The notes: generated from the sequence alone by a model not told the origin. A DNA stretch of 64,000 nt from Streptomyces griseocarneus (GCA_003674045.1 PENC01000001.1:496001-560000), one strand, 5' to 3'. Positions 53,397-63,392 are shown, numbered from the stretch's first letter. Made by a program: numbers and translations.

Positions 53397-54389
53397 TCAG
53401 TTCCAGGTATGGCCGCACGCGAGGAGTCTGTCGTGGGCGGCGGAGAGCTGCGGACGGGAGGCCACGTCCCCCTTGCGGGTGGCCAGATAGATGGTGGTGA
53501 TCGGTGGTATCTCGGGGGTGAGGAGCGGGACGAGCGTGCCGCGGGCGAAGTCGTCGGCGCACAGGTACGTAGGGAGCACGGAGATGCCGACCGAAGCCCG
53601 GACCGCGGCGAGCGCCGTCCGGTGGTCGGGTACCACCACGCCGGGTGCGCTGGGCGACGGGGCATGGAAGACGGACCACCAGTAGTGGTCGACGAGCGGT
53701 ACGGACTCGGCGAACGCGACGAGGGGGTGGCCGGCCGGCACGTCCGGCGCTCTGTCGGTGATGTGGTCCGGTGAGAGGCCATGGGCGATTTCGGGCGAGG
53801 CGACCAGGCTGCATTCCTCGTCGTACAGGGGCAGCGCGGTGATGCCCGTCAGACGGGGGCGCACTCGGACGACGGCGATGTCCAGTTCCCCTGCGGCGAG
53901 TTGGGAGACAAGGGCATCGGACAAGGCGAGGGTTGTGCGCAGATGCACGCTGTCCCGGATCATGTCGGCGAGGGCGGGCAGGATGCGTTCGCTGATCAGG
54001 TCGCTGGGGGCGCCCAGTCGCAGCGGGCGGGCCGGACGGTCGGTGCCGAAGTGGCGCTGCAGGACGACGTCGAGGGCGTCGACCGCGCCTTCGGCGTCGC
54101 GGGCCAGGCACTCGGCGGCCGGGGTGGGCCGGGAACCAGTGGCCTGGCGGACGAACAGCGGTACTCCCACCCGCTCTTCGAGCATCCGGATCTGCTGGGT
54201 GACGGCAGGCTGCGAGATGTGCAGCCGCTGGGCCGCCTTGCCGAAGGAGCCGGTGCGGTAGACCTCGACGAAGGTGCGCAGCAGGGCGGGGTTCAGCGGT
54301 CCGGTCTCCTCCTTGCACGCCGTGGCAGCCTGTGTGCAAGGGGCGTGCGGCGTGCGGCGGTCCGTTTCCGGCACGTGTGCTGGGGGCAT
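53397..54389 (-). CDS. LysR-family transcriptional regulator
   Basis: The 330-residue protein carries an N-terminal winged helix (LLRTFVEVYRTGSFGKAA, then ISQPAVTQQIRMLE) and a LysR substrate-binding domain (RLGAPSDLISERILPAL onward). ATG 54389 has GGGAG six bases upstream. However, the family normally starts two or three residues before LLRTF, and a much stronger AAGGAGGAG lies nine bases before an in-frame CTG at 54296, which would give 299 residues, the usual length. Both starts are open. It is convergent with the methyltransferase gene and next to the control region, so it may regulate the pathway; no ligand can be inferred. Confidence 0.88.
   Translation of the reverse strand: MPPAHVPETDRRTPHAPCTQAATACKEETGPLNPALLRTFVEVYRTGSFGKAAQRLHISQPAVTQQIRMLEERVGVPLFVRQATGSRPTPAAECLARDAEGAVDALDVVLQRHFGTDRPARPLRLGAPSDLISERILPALADMIRDSVHLRTTLALSDALVSQLAAGELDIAVVRVRPRLTGITALPLYDEECSLVASPEIAHGLSPDHITDRAPDVPAGHPLVAFAESVPLVDHYWWSVFHAPSPSAPGVVVPDHRTALAAVRASVGISVLPTYLCADDFARGTLVPLLTPEIPPITTIYLATRKGDVASRPQLSAAHDRLLACGHTWN
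54294..54314 (-). promoter_or_regulatory. Strong internal ribosome site before a CTG codon in the LysR gene
   Basis: AAGGAGGAG (54314-54306), a 9-base spacer and CTG (54296-54294) lie at the point where LysR proteins usually begin (LNPALLRTF). This may be the real start with a rare CTG codon. Confidence 0.4.
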
Positions 54390-54579
54390 GCGGAGCTCCC
54401 TGTGGTTCAGCCGAGCGGGTGGGGGAGTTGGGGGGGTAGGGGATGGACGGGCAGGCACTCGGACGTCCTGCGGATCACCCCGGGGTGGCGAGCCAGGCGC
54501 CATGAGACGTCCGGACAGCAGTTGCCAGGAGATGCCGGGCCTCTTCCGGATGCGAGGAGAGGGAAGGCGAGCCGCCCGA

Positions 54580-55980
54580 TCAGCAGGCTTCGGCGCTGTG
54601 GAAACCGGGCACCAACGGGAGCTCCTCGCGCTGCTTCACGCCGGGCTTGCGGAAGATGCGCGTGAGATGCCGCTCCACCGTACTGGGGGTGGTGAACGGC
54701 CGTTCGGCCGACGTGAGTACTGCCGCGCACTCCGGTGCGGGCTCGGCGAACGGGTCGGTGAAGCCGGAACCGAGCCGCATGGAGGCACCGCGTTCTTTGG
54801 CCGCGCGATCCGCCGGAGCGTGGCATCGCGGGCGCCGGGGCGGCGGTCGTCGGCAAGGCCGGGCTGCTCGCCCGTAGGTGAGGTGGTGTCGGCTCTGCAC
54901 GAGTGCCGGTGGTGCTGGGCGGCCTGCCGGTTCGGTTGCTCCGTCGGTCTTGCCCAGGGCGATTTCGGCCAGGATGAGACAGGCCGGTGGCTGCCCGATG
55001 GCGACGCCCCGGCTCTGTGGCGGCAGTTGTTTCCGTGGGCTTTGGGCGTGATGCCCGGCTGCCGGGACGTACCGGCCTGCGGCTGCCGGGTCGCGCCTGC
55101 GCTCCGTCTCCAGCGGCATCGGCCGGGTCATGGCGTGTTGGCGTGCGTCCGTGCTGCACCAGGAGGAGGCCGGCTCCAGGCAGCGCCCGGCGAACCGCTG
55201 CCGCCCGTCCGTCATGGCCTGCCGTGCCGCCTTGCGCGGTATGCCGGCCGACCGGGCCGGCAGGGGGGTGCTCGCCGCGAGCAGATGCCCGGTCAGCGCA
55301 CGGGCGGCCGATCCTTGCGCGTGAGGCAACTCCGCCGCCCGGCCATGCAGTTCGGTACGGATGCGTGACGGCATCTCCTCCAGGGCGGCCGCCCGGACCG
55401 GAGCACGCACCCCGGCCTCGGGAAGCAGCCCGAGCCGGATCGGCAGGCTGTCCGGCCGCTGCAGGATGTCGTCATGGAAATGAGAGGGTGGTATTCCGGG
55501 TACGGCCGACTCTGTCGGTATGAGCAGCACGGGGGGCGCGAGCGTGTGCCGCATGGCGTAGAGCGGAAAAACGACCGAACGGGTGTCGGTATACTGGACA
55601 TCCTCGACGAGGGCAATCAGAGGGCGCTGCCCGGAGGGTTCTTGGGGCAGCGCGAGTATGCCGATGTCCGGACGCCTGGCCGGCCGGGAGACTGCGGTAG
55701 CCGGCGGTTCGGGGTGTCGCCGGTGCCGGCGGACGGCGGAGAATTGTGGATTCCGCTCGGTCTGCGCACAGGTGGCGGTGAGAAGTGATACACCGGCACA
55801 CACGGCTTGTCGGCCGATTGATCTCGGCCGAGTGGTCGTGTCGCTGCCTATGGGGAACTCGACGACGGTCGATGTCCCCGAACCTTTGGCGACGGCCTGA
55901 TCGAATGCGCTGCTGAGTGCGGAAAGTTCCGTATCGCGTCCGGGCAGTAACATGCGATCGACGGCGCGGATTGTCGGCAA
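54580..55980 (-). pseudogene. Decayed LAL-type (large ATP-binding LuxR) regulator with a TTA codon
   Basis: The 466-codon frame starts at TTG 55980 behind a very good GGGGGGGAG. The ends look like a LAL regulator: LLPGRDTELSALSSAF near residue 11 (family: LxGRExEL), PLIALVEDVQYTD near 121 (Walker B-like) and STVERHLTRIFRKPGVKQREELP near the C-terminus (LuxR helix-turn-helix). But the Walker A site reads PIGSDTTT instead of GxxGxGKT, the first half of the HTH is unrecognisable, the centre is Arg/Pro/His-rich with no domain, and the length is about half the usual 900 or more. I infer a truncated, mutating gene, probably the former pathway activator. Codon 11 is TTA (55950-55948), the bldA-dependent leucine codon. 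It could still encode a short protein. Confidence 0.6.
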
Positions 55981-57499
55981 CTCTCTACTCCCCCCCAGTG
56001 AGTATCAAGCGTAAATTTTTCGACAAAACCCAAACCGGCTTGGCAGTTGTGTGGTTTGTTGAAAACTTACCGGTGTCGAAGGGTAGCAACACCTTGCTGC
56101 GGGAAGGTGGGTCCCTCATGTGTGCAACACGCCACATTCACCAGGTACTGAACTCCTCTTGACGTCCCGATCCCTTCCGCGACCACGCAGCGCGCGGGGA
56201 GGCATTCGAGAGGGCGATGCGACTCAGGGGAGTCGTGAGGGTCGGCTGGGGAATGGGGGCACGGTCGGGCCCCTGGTCGTGGACGGAGGAGGCGGGAGGC
56301 GGCCCCTCGGGTAGTCCATTCCCGACGGGGCGTGACGACGGCAGTGGCCGGGGGACCGGTGTCGGATTCCGCGCTCGGATCCGGTTGCCGTGCTCTTCGC
56401 GCACGGATCGACAGCAGGTGTCGGAAGACGCTCTTCGGATCCCACTCGCTTCACCTGCTGGAGGCGGGAATGGTTGTTCTTGTGGAGCGGCTTCGGCGCC
56501 GGCATGGTCGAGGAGTTCCGGTTCGAATCGAGCGGGTCCATGCCATGGAACGTCATCGAGAAGCTCGACGAGGGGTTCGCGTAGTCCTTCCGGGTCGCGT
56601 GGCTGCAGGCCGGGCCATCTGCGCGTCCGAGGAATCGGGCGCGTCGATGGTCGTCGGCGGCCGGGGCCGCCGGTCCGGCTTGTCGGTCTGCGGCGCTACC
56701 GGTACGTTCGCCTCCATCGCCGCCGGATGCGAACCCGGCAGCGCCTCGTTGCCCGAGCCGCTCGGATCCGTCCGGCCCACGATGACCGGCGCCTTGCCGT
56801 CGGAGCCGCCCCTGGCGTGGCCCTCGGCTCGGTCATGAGCGCGTTCCGCTGGGGGCGGCGGCCGGGACTGCTGTGCGGCCGTTTGAGGTCGTACCGGCTC
56901 TCGACCCGTTCGAAGACCGCGACATGCGCGACGGCCCGGCTCAGCCGGGGACGGTCGCGGGTAAGTGCGCTCTGCGGAGCGGCGAAGAACGGTTTGGCGA
57001 GGGTGTCGTCCCGGCACTGTCCGGTACGGCGGGTAGACAGCCGGACGCCGAACTGCCGGGCCGGTTACGCGAAGTTCATGACTCACGCGCAGGCAGCCGT
57101 AGCCGGGACGGGAAAGACCACTGCGGTAGTCGAGCGGCGCTCGGTGCAGGCCGCGCGCAGTGTGTCGGCGACGAGTCCGGTGCGCAGGGGGTCGGCGGTG
57201 ACCCGGCCGCCCGGCGCGGCGGCGCGGTGCCCGCCCGCAGGGGAGTCGGGCCCCGGCGCCCGCTCGGCGACGTTACTGCGTCTTCCCGGGGGACAACCCC
57301 CGGACCCCCGGCCGGAACAGCGGGTCACCGGGGTGCCCGGAGAGATATCGAGCGGGAAGACCGTGTAAAGGATGGATTGTGCACAGGTAAAATCCACGCC
57401 AGCGCACGCCGGGGGACGACGCGGGCGCCCGGCGGGAAGACAGGGTCGGCCCGCCGTACGGCATGCGCGCCCGAGGGCGTCGATGGGGTGGGGCGGAAG
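55981..57499. other. 1.5-kb region without recognisable genes
   Basis: The first 180 bp (about 55985-56165) are AT-rich for this genome and probably contain promoters. From 56165 to 57499 several frames are open on both strands, but their translations are low-complexity (Arg, Pro, Gly, Ser) with no family motif. The best protein-like stretch is a short one ending at 56584 (VEEFRFESSGSMPWNVIEK), perhaps a gene remnant. I see no tRNA, transposase, terminal inverted repeat or CRISPR array. The 3' part should hold the promoter of the AfsR-like gene at 57500. Confidence 0.5.
55986..55994 (-). promoter_or_regulatory. Ribosome binding site of the LAL-like gene
   Basis: A G-run ending in GGAG (55994-55986), five bases before TTG 55980, supports this start over the ATG at 55953. 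The initiation region has survived although the coding part has decayed. Confidence 0.55.
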
Positions 57500-60445
57500 A
57501 TGGTCACCGGGGACACCGGGCTGCGGTTCGCGCTGCTCGGCCGACTGCGCGCGTGGCGCGGCGACAGGGAGCTGGAGCTCGGCTCCCCGCAACAGCAGGC
57601 ATTCCTGGCGGTGCTGCTGCTGCGCCAGGACCTGGCCGTCTCGGTGGCCGACCTCGTGGAGGCCCTGTGGGGCGAGAACCCGCCGCCCCGTGCCGTGGGG
57701 GCCCTGCGGACGTACGCCTCGCGGCTGCGCAAGCTGCTGGAGCCGGAGCGGGCCGCGGGCGAGCCCCCGCGGGTCCTGGTGTCCGTCCCCGACGGCTACG
57801 CGCTGCACGTGCCGCGCGAGGCCGTGGACCTCGCCCGGTTCGAGGACCACGTCGTCGCGGCGGGCCGGGCCCGGGCGGCCGGGCGGCCCGCGGAGGCCCG
57901 CGCCCGGCTGCGCCTCGCGCTGGAGCCCTGGCAGGGCGACCCCCTGCCGGGCGTCCCCGGCGTGGCCATGGACGCGCACCGCGCCCGGCTCGCCGACCAG
58001 CGGCTGACGGCCCTCGAAGCCCGCCTGGAGCTCGACCTGGAGCTGGACGGCCCGCAGTCGGTCCTCGCGGAGCTCACCGACCTGGCAGCGCGCCATCCCC
58101 TGCACGAACGGCTGCGTGCCCTCCAGATGCGGGCGCTGCACCGTGACGGCCGGTCCGCCGAAGCGCTCGCCGTCTACGACGAGGCCCGCCTGCTGCTGAG
58201 CGAGGAGCTCGGGCTCGAACCCGGCCGCGACCTCGCCGAGGCACGGGATCTGCTCACGGCGCCGGACACCACCGGCGGCACCGGGCTCCCGGACCCGGCC
58301 GCGCCGCCGCTGCCCGCCCAGCTCCCGGGCGACCTCGCCGACTTCACCGGCCGTGCCACGCTCGTGGCCGACCTGTGCGCGCTGCTGACCTCCGAACGCC
58401 CCGGGGCCGCGGCCATGGTGGCGGTCTCCGGAGCCGGCGGGGTGGGCAAGAGCGCCCTCGCCGTGCACGTCGCGCACCGGGTGCGGGAGACCTTCCCGCA
58501 CGGACAGCTCTACACGGACCTCCAGGGCGTCGGCGGCCACCCGGCCGACCCGGCCACCGTGCTGGGGTCGTTCCTGCGGGCGCTGGGCGTGGACGCCGCC
58601 GCGATACCCGAGGGCCTGGCGGAACGCTCCGCGCTCTTCCGCGCCCGGCTGGACGGGCGCCGCGTACTCATCCTCCTCGACAACGCCCACGGCCCCGAGC
58701 AGGTGCGGCCCTTCCTGCCCGGGCCGCCCTCGTGCGCCGTCCTGGTCACCAGCCGCGCCAAGCCCGCGGGGCTGGCGTCCGCGCGCCTGGTCGACCTCGA
58801 CGTCATGACCCAGGACGAGGCACTCGAACTCCTGGGCAAGGTCATGGGCCGGGACCGCGTCGCCGCCGAGGCGGACGACGCCGCCCGGCTGGTGTCGGCC
58901 TGCGGCCGCCTGCCGCTCGCCGTACGGATCGTGGCGGCCCGGCTGGCCACGCGCCCCGCGTGGCCGCTCGGCGCGCTGCACGGCAGGCTCGCCGACGAGA
59001 AGCACCGCCTGGCGGAACTGCGGGTCGCCGACCTGACGGTCGAGGCCGCCTTCGCGCTCGGCCACGCCCAGCTCCGGCCGGACCAGCAGCGCGCCTTCCG
59101 GCTGCTCGCCCTGCCCGACGGCCCGCACGTCTCCTCCGCCGCCGCGGCCGCGGTCCTGGACCTGCCGGAGCCGCGGGCCGAGGCGCTGTGCGAGTCCCTG
59201 GTCGACGTCAGCCTGCTGGAATCCCCCACCCCCGGCCGCTACCGCTACCACGACCTGCTCCGTCTCTACGCGCGCGGACGCGCGAACGCGGAGGAGTCCC
59301 CGGAGGGACGGGCCGCCGGCCTGCACCGCCTGCTGGAGTTCCTGGTGTCCACGGTGCGGGCCTCGCACCCCGGCGCCCTGGGCAGGGCCGAACGCCTGGG
59401 GGTGACCGAAGGGGTCCCCGGACTGTCGTTCACCACGGCCGAGGACGCCGGTGCCTGGCTGGCCGAGGAGGCGCTGTGCCTGTTCGCGGCGGTGCGTCAG
59501 GCGGCCCAGGACCCCGCCGGCGCCGTCGCCCCGGCGGCCGACCTGCTGCTGATGATGGAGGAGCTGCTGGAACGCGGGGGCATCGGCCCGGAGTTCGAGC
59601 AGGCGGCCCGCGCGGTGGTCTCCGCGGCGCTCCGCCAGGGCGACCGGCGCAGCGCGGGCCGCGCCTACCTGGCCCTCGGCCACGGCTACTACTACGCGGC
59701 CCGCCTCCGCGAACTGGTCGTGGTCTGCCGCCAGGCGGTGGCGGCGAGCCGCGCGGCCGGTGACGCGCTCGTCATGGCCGACGCCCTGGTACTGCTGGCG
59801 CGCTGCTCGTACCACCTGCGCCGCCACGACGAGACCCGCGCCCTCCTCACCGAGGCGTCGGCGGTCTTCCGGGCGCACACCGACCGGTTCGGCGAGGCGA
59901 ACGTCCTCGGAGCGCGCTGCCGGGTGCGCCAGGCGGCGGGCGAGACCGGCCAGGCGGTCGCGGACGCCGAGGAGGCCCTGGCCCTCCATCAGGGGCTGAG
60001 CGACGGCCGCCGGGTGGGGTTCGCCCTGTACGAACTGGGCGTCGTCCTCGGCGCCGCCGGGCGGACCGCCGAGTCCGCCGCACGCCTCGCCGAGGCGCTG
60101 GCCCACTTCGGCGACCGCCGCAACCGGCTGTGGGAAGGGCTCACCCTCTTCCGGCTCGCGGAGAACCGGCTCGCCACCGGCCGCGCCGAGGAGGCCGCGC
60201 AGCTGGCCCGGACCGCGGCCGCGACGCTGGAAGAGGTCAGGAACGACTGGGGCCGCGCCCACGCGCTGGCCGTGCTCGGCTCCGCCCTCGGCCGCACCGG
60301 CGACCGCGACGGCGCCCGGGCGCACCGGCGCACCGCGTACGAGATCTGCGCCCGCCTGGGCATGCCGGAGGCCGACGACCTCCTCGCCCTGCTCGGCGAC
60401 GAGCCCGGGCACCGGGACGGACCCGAACCGGCACCGGTTCCCTGA
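57500..60445 (+). CDS. AfsR/SARP-family regulator (wHTH-BTAD-NB-ARC-TPR), first of tandem pair
   Basis: The 981-residue protein starts at ATG 57500; an in-frame GTG at 57488 is an alternative and the ribosome site is weak. Residues 1-100 form the OmpR-like DNA-binding domain typical of SARPs (LGSPQQQAFLAVLLLRQ, then LRTYASRLRKLLEP). The bacterial transcriptional activation domain spans about 105-250 (WQGDPLPG; LGLEPG). An NB-ARC ATPase spans about 280-600 with Walker A GAGGVGKS (311-318) and LILLDNA as Walker B. TPR-like helices fill about 640-981. Such proteins bind heptameric repeats at promoters and integrate ATP and kinase signals. The gene lies 45 bp before a second protein of the same design. 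Whether it controls the PKS locus is unknown. Confidence 0.9.
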   Translation: MVTGDTGLRFALLGRLRAWRGDRELELGSPQQQAFLAVLLLRQDLAVSVADLVEALWGENPPPRAVGALRTYASRLRKLLEPERAAGEPPRVLVSVPDGYALHVPREAVDLARFEDHVVAAGRARAAGRPAEARARLRLALEPWQGDPLPGVPGVAMDAHRARLADQRLTALEARLELDLELDGPQSVLAELTDLAARHPLHERLRALQMRALHRDGRSAEALAVYDEARLLLSEELGLEPGRDLAEARDLLTAPDTTGGTGLPDPAAPPLPAQLPGDLADFTGRATLVADLCALLTSERPGAAAMVAVSGAGGVGKSALAVHVAHRVRETFPHGQLYTDLQGVGGHPADPATVLGSFLRALGVDAAAIPEGLAERSALFRARLDGRRVLILLDNAHGPEQVRPFLPGPPSCAVLVTSRAKPAGLASARLVDLDVMTQDEALELLGKVMGRDRVAAEADDAARLVSACGRLPLAVRIVAARLATRPAWPLGALHGRLADEKHRLAELRVADLTVEAAFALGHAQLRPDQQRAFRLLALPDGPHVSSAAAAAVLDLPEPRAEALCESLVDVSLLESPTPGRYRYHDLLRLYARGRANAEESPEGRAAGLHRLLEFLVSTVRASHPGALGRAERLGVTEGVPGLSFTTAEDAGAWLAEEALCLFAAVRQAAQDPAGAVAPAADLLLMMEELLERGGIGPEFEQAARAVVSAALRQGDRRSAGRAYLALGHGYYYAARLRELVVVCRQAVAASRAAGDALVMADALVLLARCSYHLRRHDETRALLTEASAVFRAHTDRFGEANVLGARCRVRQAAGETGQAVADAEEALALHQGLSDGRRVGFALYELGVVLGAAGRTAESAARLAEALAHFGDRRNRLWEGLTLFRLAENRLATGRAEEAAQLARTAAATLEEVRNDWGRAHALAVLGSALGRTGDRDGARAHRRTAYEICARLGMPEADDLLALLGDEPGHRDGPEPAPVP

Positions 60446-60490
60446 CAGCCACGCGGCCCTCACGTCATTCACGTCATTCGGAGACATCCC

Positions 60491-63325
60491 ATGCCCTGCG
60501 CTGCCTCCCCCGGCCACCCCTCCGGCGGCGAACCCGGGCGGACCGCCCCCTGCCGGTTCACCGTTCTCGGCCCCCTTCGTCTGTACGACGGGCCGGCCGA
60601 GGTGCCCCTCGGCGCGCCCCGGTCGCAGGCGGTGCTCACGGCCCTGCTGCTGCGGGCGCGCACCCCCGTGTCCGCCCGGGAACTGATCGCCGCGGTCTGG
60701 GGCGACGAGGCCCCGCCCGGCGCGCTGAGGTCGTTGCGCACCCATGTCCACACCCTGCGCCGGCTGCTGGAGCCCGGCCGGGCACCCCGCGCCACCGCGC
60801 GCACCCTGCTGACGACGGGCGACGGATACACCCTGCGCGTCGCCCCGGAGGACGTCGACCTGACGGTCTTCGAGCTCCGTACGGCCGAGGCACGGTGGGC
60901 CCGGGCCGCCGGCCGGCCCGAACGGGCACGGTCACTGCTCGTCTCCGCGCTCGACCTGTGGCGCGGAGCGCCGCTCGCCGGTGTGCCCGGCCCGTACGCC
61001 GACGCCCAGCGCACCCGGCTGGAGGAGCTGCGCCTGTCGGCCGTCGAGGCCCGCTGGGAGGCCGAGATCGCGCTGGGCGGGCACGACGACGCGCTCGGTC
61101 CGCTGCGTGCGCTGGCCGCCGAACACCCGCGGCGCGAGCGGGTCCACGAACTGCTGGAGACAGCGCTGCGCCGCGCCGGGCGGCAGACGGGCGACGCGAC
61201 CGGGACCCGGGCCCCGGGCCGGCCCGGCGGACCGGCCCGACTTCCCCAGGACATAGTCGGCTTCACAGGCCGCAACGACGAGGCCGACCGGCTGTGCGGC
61301 GCGCTGGAGAACGGCCGGATCGTCGCCCTCAGCGCGGTCAGCGGGATGGGCGGCATCGGCAAGACCGCCCTCGCCGTCCACGTGGCCCACCGGATGCGCC
61401 ACCGCTTCCCGGACGGGCAGCTCTACGCGGACCTGAGGGGAACCGACCCCCGGCCCGCGGAGCCCATGGAGGTGTTGGGCCGCTTCCTGCGCGCCCTCGG
61501 CGTCCGCGCCGGTCACCTCCCGGCGCTGCCCGGGGAGCGGGCCGCCCTCTACCGCTCCCTGCTCGCCACCCGGCGGGTGCTCGTCCTGCTGGACAACGCC
61601 CGCGACCTGGCCCAGGTGCGCGACCTGCTGCCCGGCGCGCCCGGCAGCGCGGTGCTGCTCACCAGCCGCTCCCGGCTCGCCGGGCTGACCGGGGCCACCC
61701 TGCTGGACCTGCGGCCCATGGCGCGGGCGGAGGCCCTGGAGCTGCTGACCCGGATCGTCGGCGGACGGCGCGTGTCCGCCGAGCCGGAGGCCGCCGCCGA
61801 GGTGCTCGACGCCTGCGGCCATCTGCCGCTCGCCCTCCGCATCGTGGCGTCCCGGCTGGCGGCCCGGCCGGACCGTACGCTCGCGGAGACCGCCGCGCTG
61901 CTGGCGGACGAGCGGCGCCGCCTCGGCGCGTTGAGCACGGAGGACGCGGCCGTGGAGACGACCTTCCGGCTCGGCATGGAACTGCTCGACGCCGAACGCG
62001 CCCGCGCCTTCCGGCTGCTGGCCCTGCCCGAGGTGCCCGAGGTGAGCGTGCCCGCCGCCGCGGCGCTGCTCGCCCGGCCGGAGCGGGAGGCGGAGGATTT
62101 GTGCGAGTCGCTGGTCGATCTGAGCCTGCTGGAATCGGTCGCCCCCGGCCGCTACCGCTACCACGACCTGCTCCGGCTCTTCGCCCGGCAGACCGCGGTC
62201 GCCGAGGTGCCCGACGGCGAGCGGACCGCCGCGCTCACCCGCCTGCTGGAGTTCGTCCTCGCCACCGCCCGCAACGCCCACCGGGTGTCGCTGCCCGACG
62301 ACCTCTTCCCCGGGAGCGCGGCCCCGCCCGGCTCCGCGGGCCTGGTCTTCACCGGCCCGCGGGAGGCCGCCGCCTGGCTGCTCGACGAACAGACCTCGCT
62401 CCTGGGGCTCGTCGAGCAGGCCGCGGACGACGCCTCCCTGTCGCTGACCGTCTGCTCGGACCTGCTGCTGGCCGCGGACCCGCTCGGCCGCCTCGGCGCG
62501 CAGCCCTACGGCATCGAGCACGCCGCCCGGGCCCTGGCCGGGGCCGCGCGCACCGCCGGTCACCGCACCGCGGAGGCGCGCGCCCTGTACATGCTGGGCG
62601 GCTCCGTGCAGCACCGCTTCGCCATGCGGCGCGGCGCCCCCGCCCTGGACCGGGCCATCGAGCTGTGCCGGGCGGCCGGGGACCGGACGCTGCTCGCCCA
62701 TGTCCTGATCACCCGGGGCGGAGGCGCGCTGGCCCTGCGCGACTTCACCGCCGCGCACGCCATGCTGAGCGAGGCACTGACCCACTGCAGGGCCCTGGCC
62801 AGCCGCAGCGTCGAGGCGTACGCGCTCGGCTTCCTCGGCCTGGCCCTGCTGGCCACCGGCCGGGCGGAGGAGGGGCTGGCGCACTGCCGCGAGGCCGTCG
62901 CCGTCACCCGGGCGACCGGGGACGTCGCGGGCCAGGCCAACGCGCTGCACAACCTCGCCCAGGTCTGCCTGTGGACGGGGCGGACGTCCGAGACCTTCGA
63001 CAGCCTGCGCGAGAGCCTGCGCCTGTGGCGGCAGACGGGCTCCCGCTACCGCGAGGGCCTGCTGCTCGGCGCGATCGCCGAGGCCCACAACGTCTCGGGA
63101 CACCCCGTGGAGGCCGCCGAACACGCCGCGCGGGCACGGGACATCGCCGGGGCGCGCGGCGACGCGGGCATCCTCGCCCGCGCCTTCGCCCAGCTGGGCC
63201 ACGCCCACCGGGCACAGGGCGACACCGACGGGGCCCGCGAGCACTACCGCCGCGCGGAGAGCGTCTTCCGCGAGCTCGGCCTGCCCGACGCGGACGACAT
63301 GGCCCGGCACCTCCGGGAGCTCTGA
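60491..63325 (+). CDS. AfsR/SARP-family regulator, second of tandem pair
   Basis: The 944-residue protein starts at ATG 60491 with GGAG upstream. The order is the same as in its neighbour: OmpR-like wHTH (about 20-110, LGAPRSQAVLTALLLRA), BTAD (about 115-235), NB-ARC from about 250 with Walker A GMGGIGKT (285-292) and LVLLDNA, and C-terminal TPR-like repeats (about 650-944). The two share blocks such as LCESLVDLSLLES and GRYRYHDLLRLFA, so they are probably duplicates, but overall divergence suggests an old event. The BTAD is a little shorter here. The 45-bp gap implies one transcript, ended by the hairpins downstream. Confidence 0.9.
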   Translation: MPCAASPGHPSGGEPGRTAPCRFTVLGPLRLYDGPAEVPLGAPRSQAVLTALLLRARTPVSARELIAAVWGDEAPPGALRSLRTHVHTLRRLLEPGRAPRATARTLLTTGDGYTLRVAPEDVDLTVFELRTAEARWARAAGRPERARSLLVSALDLWRGAPLAGVPGPYADAQRTRLEELRLSAVEARWEAEIALGGHDDALGPLRALAAEHPRRERVHELLETALRRAGRQTGDATGTRAPGRPGGPARLPQDIVGFTGRNDEADRLCGALENGRIVALSAVSGMGGIGKTALAVHVAHRMRHRFPDGQLYADLRGTDPRPAEPMEVLGRFLRALGVRAGHLPALPGERAALYRSLLATRRVLVLLDNARDLAQVRDLLPGAPGSAVLLTSRSRLAGLTGATLLDLRPMARAEALELLTRIVGGRRVSAEPEAAAEVLDACGHLPLALRIVASRLAARPDRTLAETAALLADERRRLGALSTEDAAVETTFRLGMELLDAERARAFRLLALPEVPEVSVPAAAALLARPEREAEDLCESLVDLSLLESVAPGRYRYHDLLRLFARQTAVAEVPDGERTAALTRLLEFVLATARNAHRVSLPDDLFPGSAAPPGSAGLVFTGPREAAAWLLDEQTSLLGLVEQAADDASLSLTVCSDLLLAADPLGRLGAQPYGIEHAARALAGAARTAGHRTAEARALYMLGGSVQHRFAMRRGAPALDRAIELCRAAGDRTLLAHVLITRGGGALALRDFTAAHAMLSEALTHCRALASRSVEAYALGFLGLALLATGRAEEGLAHCREAVAVTRATGDVAGQANALHNLAQVCLWTGRTSETFDSLRESLRLWRQTGSRYREGLLLGAIAEAHNVSGHPVEAAEHAARARDIAGARGDAGILARAFAQLGHAHRAQGDTDGAREHYRRAESVFRELGLPDADDMARHLREL

Positions 63326-63350
63326 CCCACGACGGGCAGGGACGAAAAAG

Positions 63351-63391
63351 GCCGCGTCCCCCGGCCGACCGGGGGGACCGAGGGACGCGGC
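63351..63391. terminator. Hairpin terminator after the SARP pair
   Basis: GCCGCGTCCC (63351-63360) pairs perfectly with GGGACGCGGC (63382-63391); the loop contains a smaller CCGG-based hairpin. GACGAAAAAG precedes the stem, which on the other strand is a T-run for the convergent peptidase gene. Confidence 0.8.
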
Positions 63392-63392
63392 G

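Noticed and set aside
55997..56024. TTGTCG-16 bp-TACTCA as promoter of the LAL-like gene
   Set aside because: The start point would fall at or beyond the ribosome site at 55994-55986, leaving no usable leader.
55917..56162. Short plus-strand open frame (81 codons) divergent from the LAL-like gene
   Set aside because: It overlaps the regulator start and promoter DNA, has no ribosome site and shows no family resemblance.
56515..56530. GGTTCGAATC resembling a tRNA T-arm
   Set aside because: The flanking five-base arms do not pair and there is no anticodon arm, D arm or acceptor stem nearby.
56217..57368. Long open frame with many Arg, Ser and Gly residues
   Set aside because: Low-complexity translation without domain motifs; overlapping frames on both strands are equally open.
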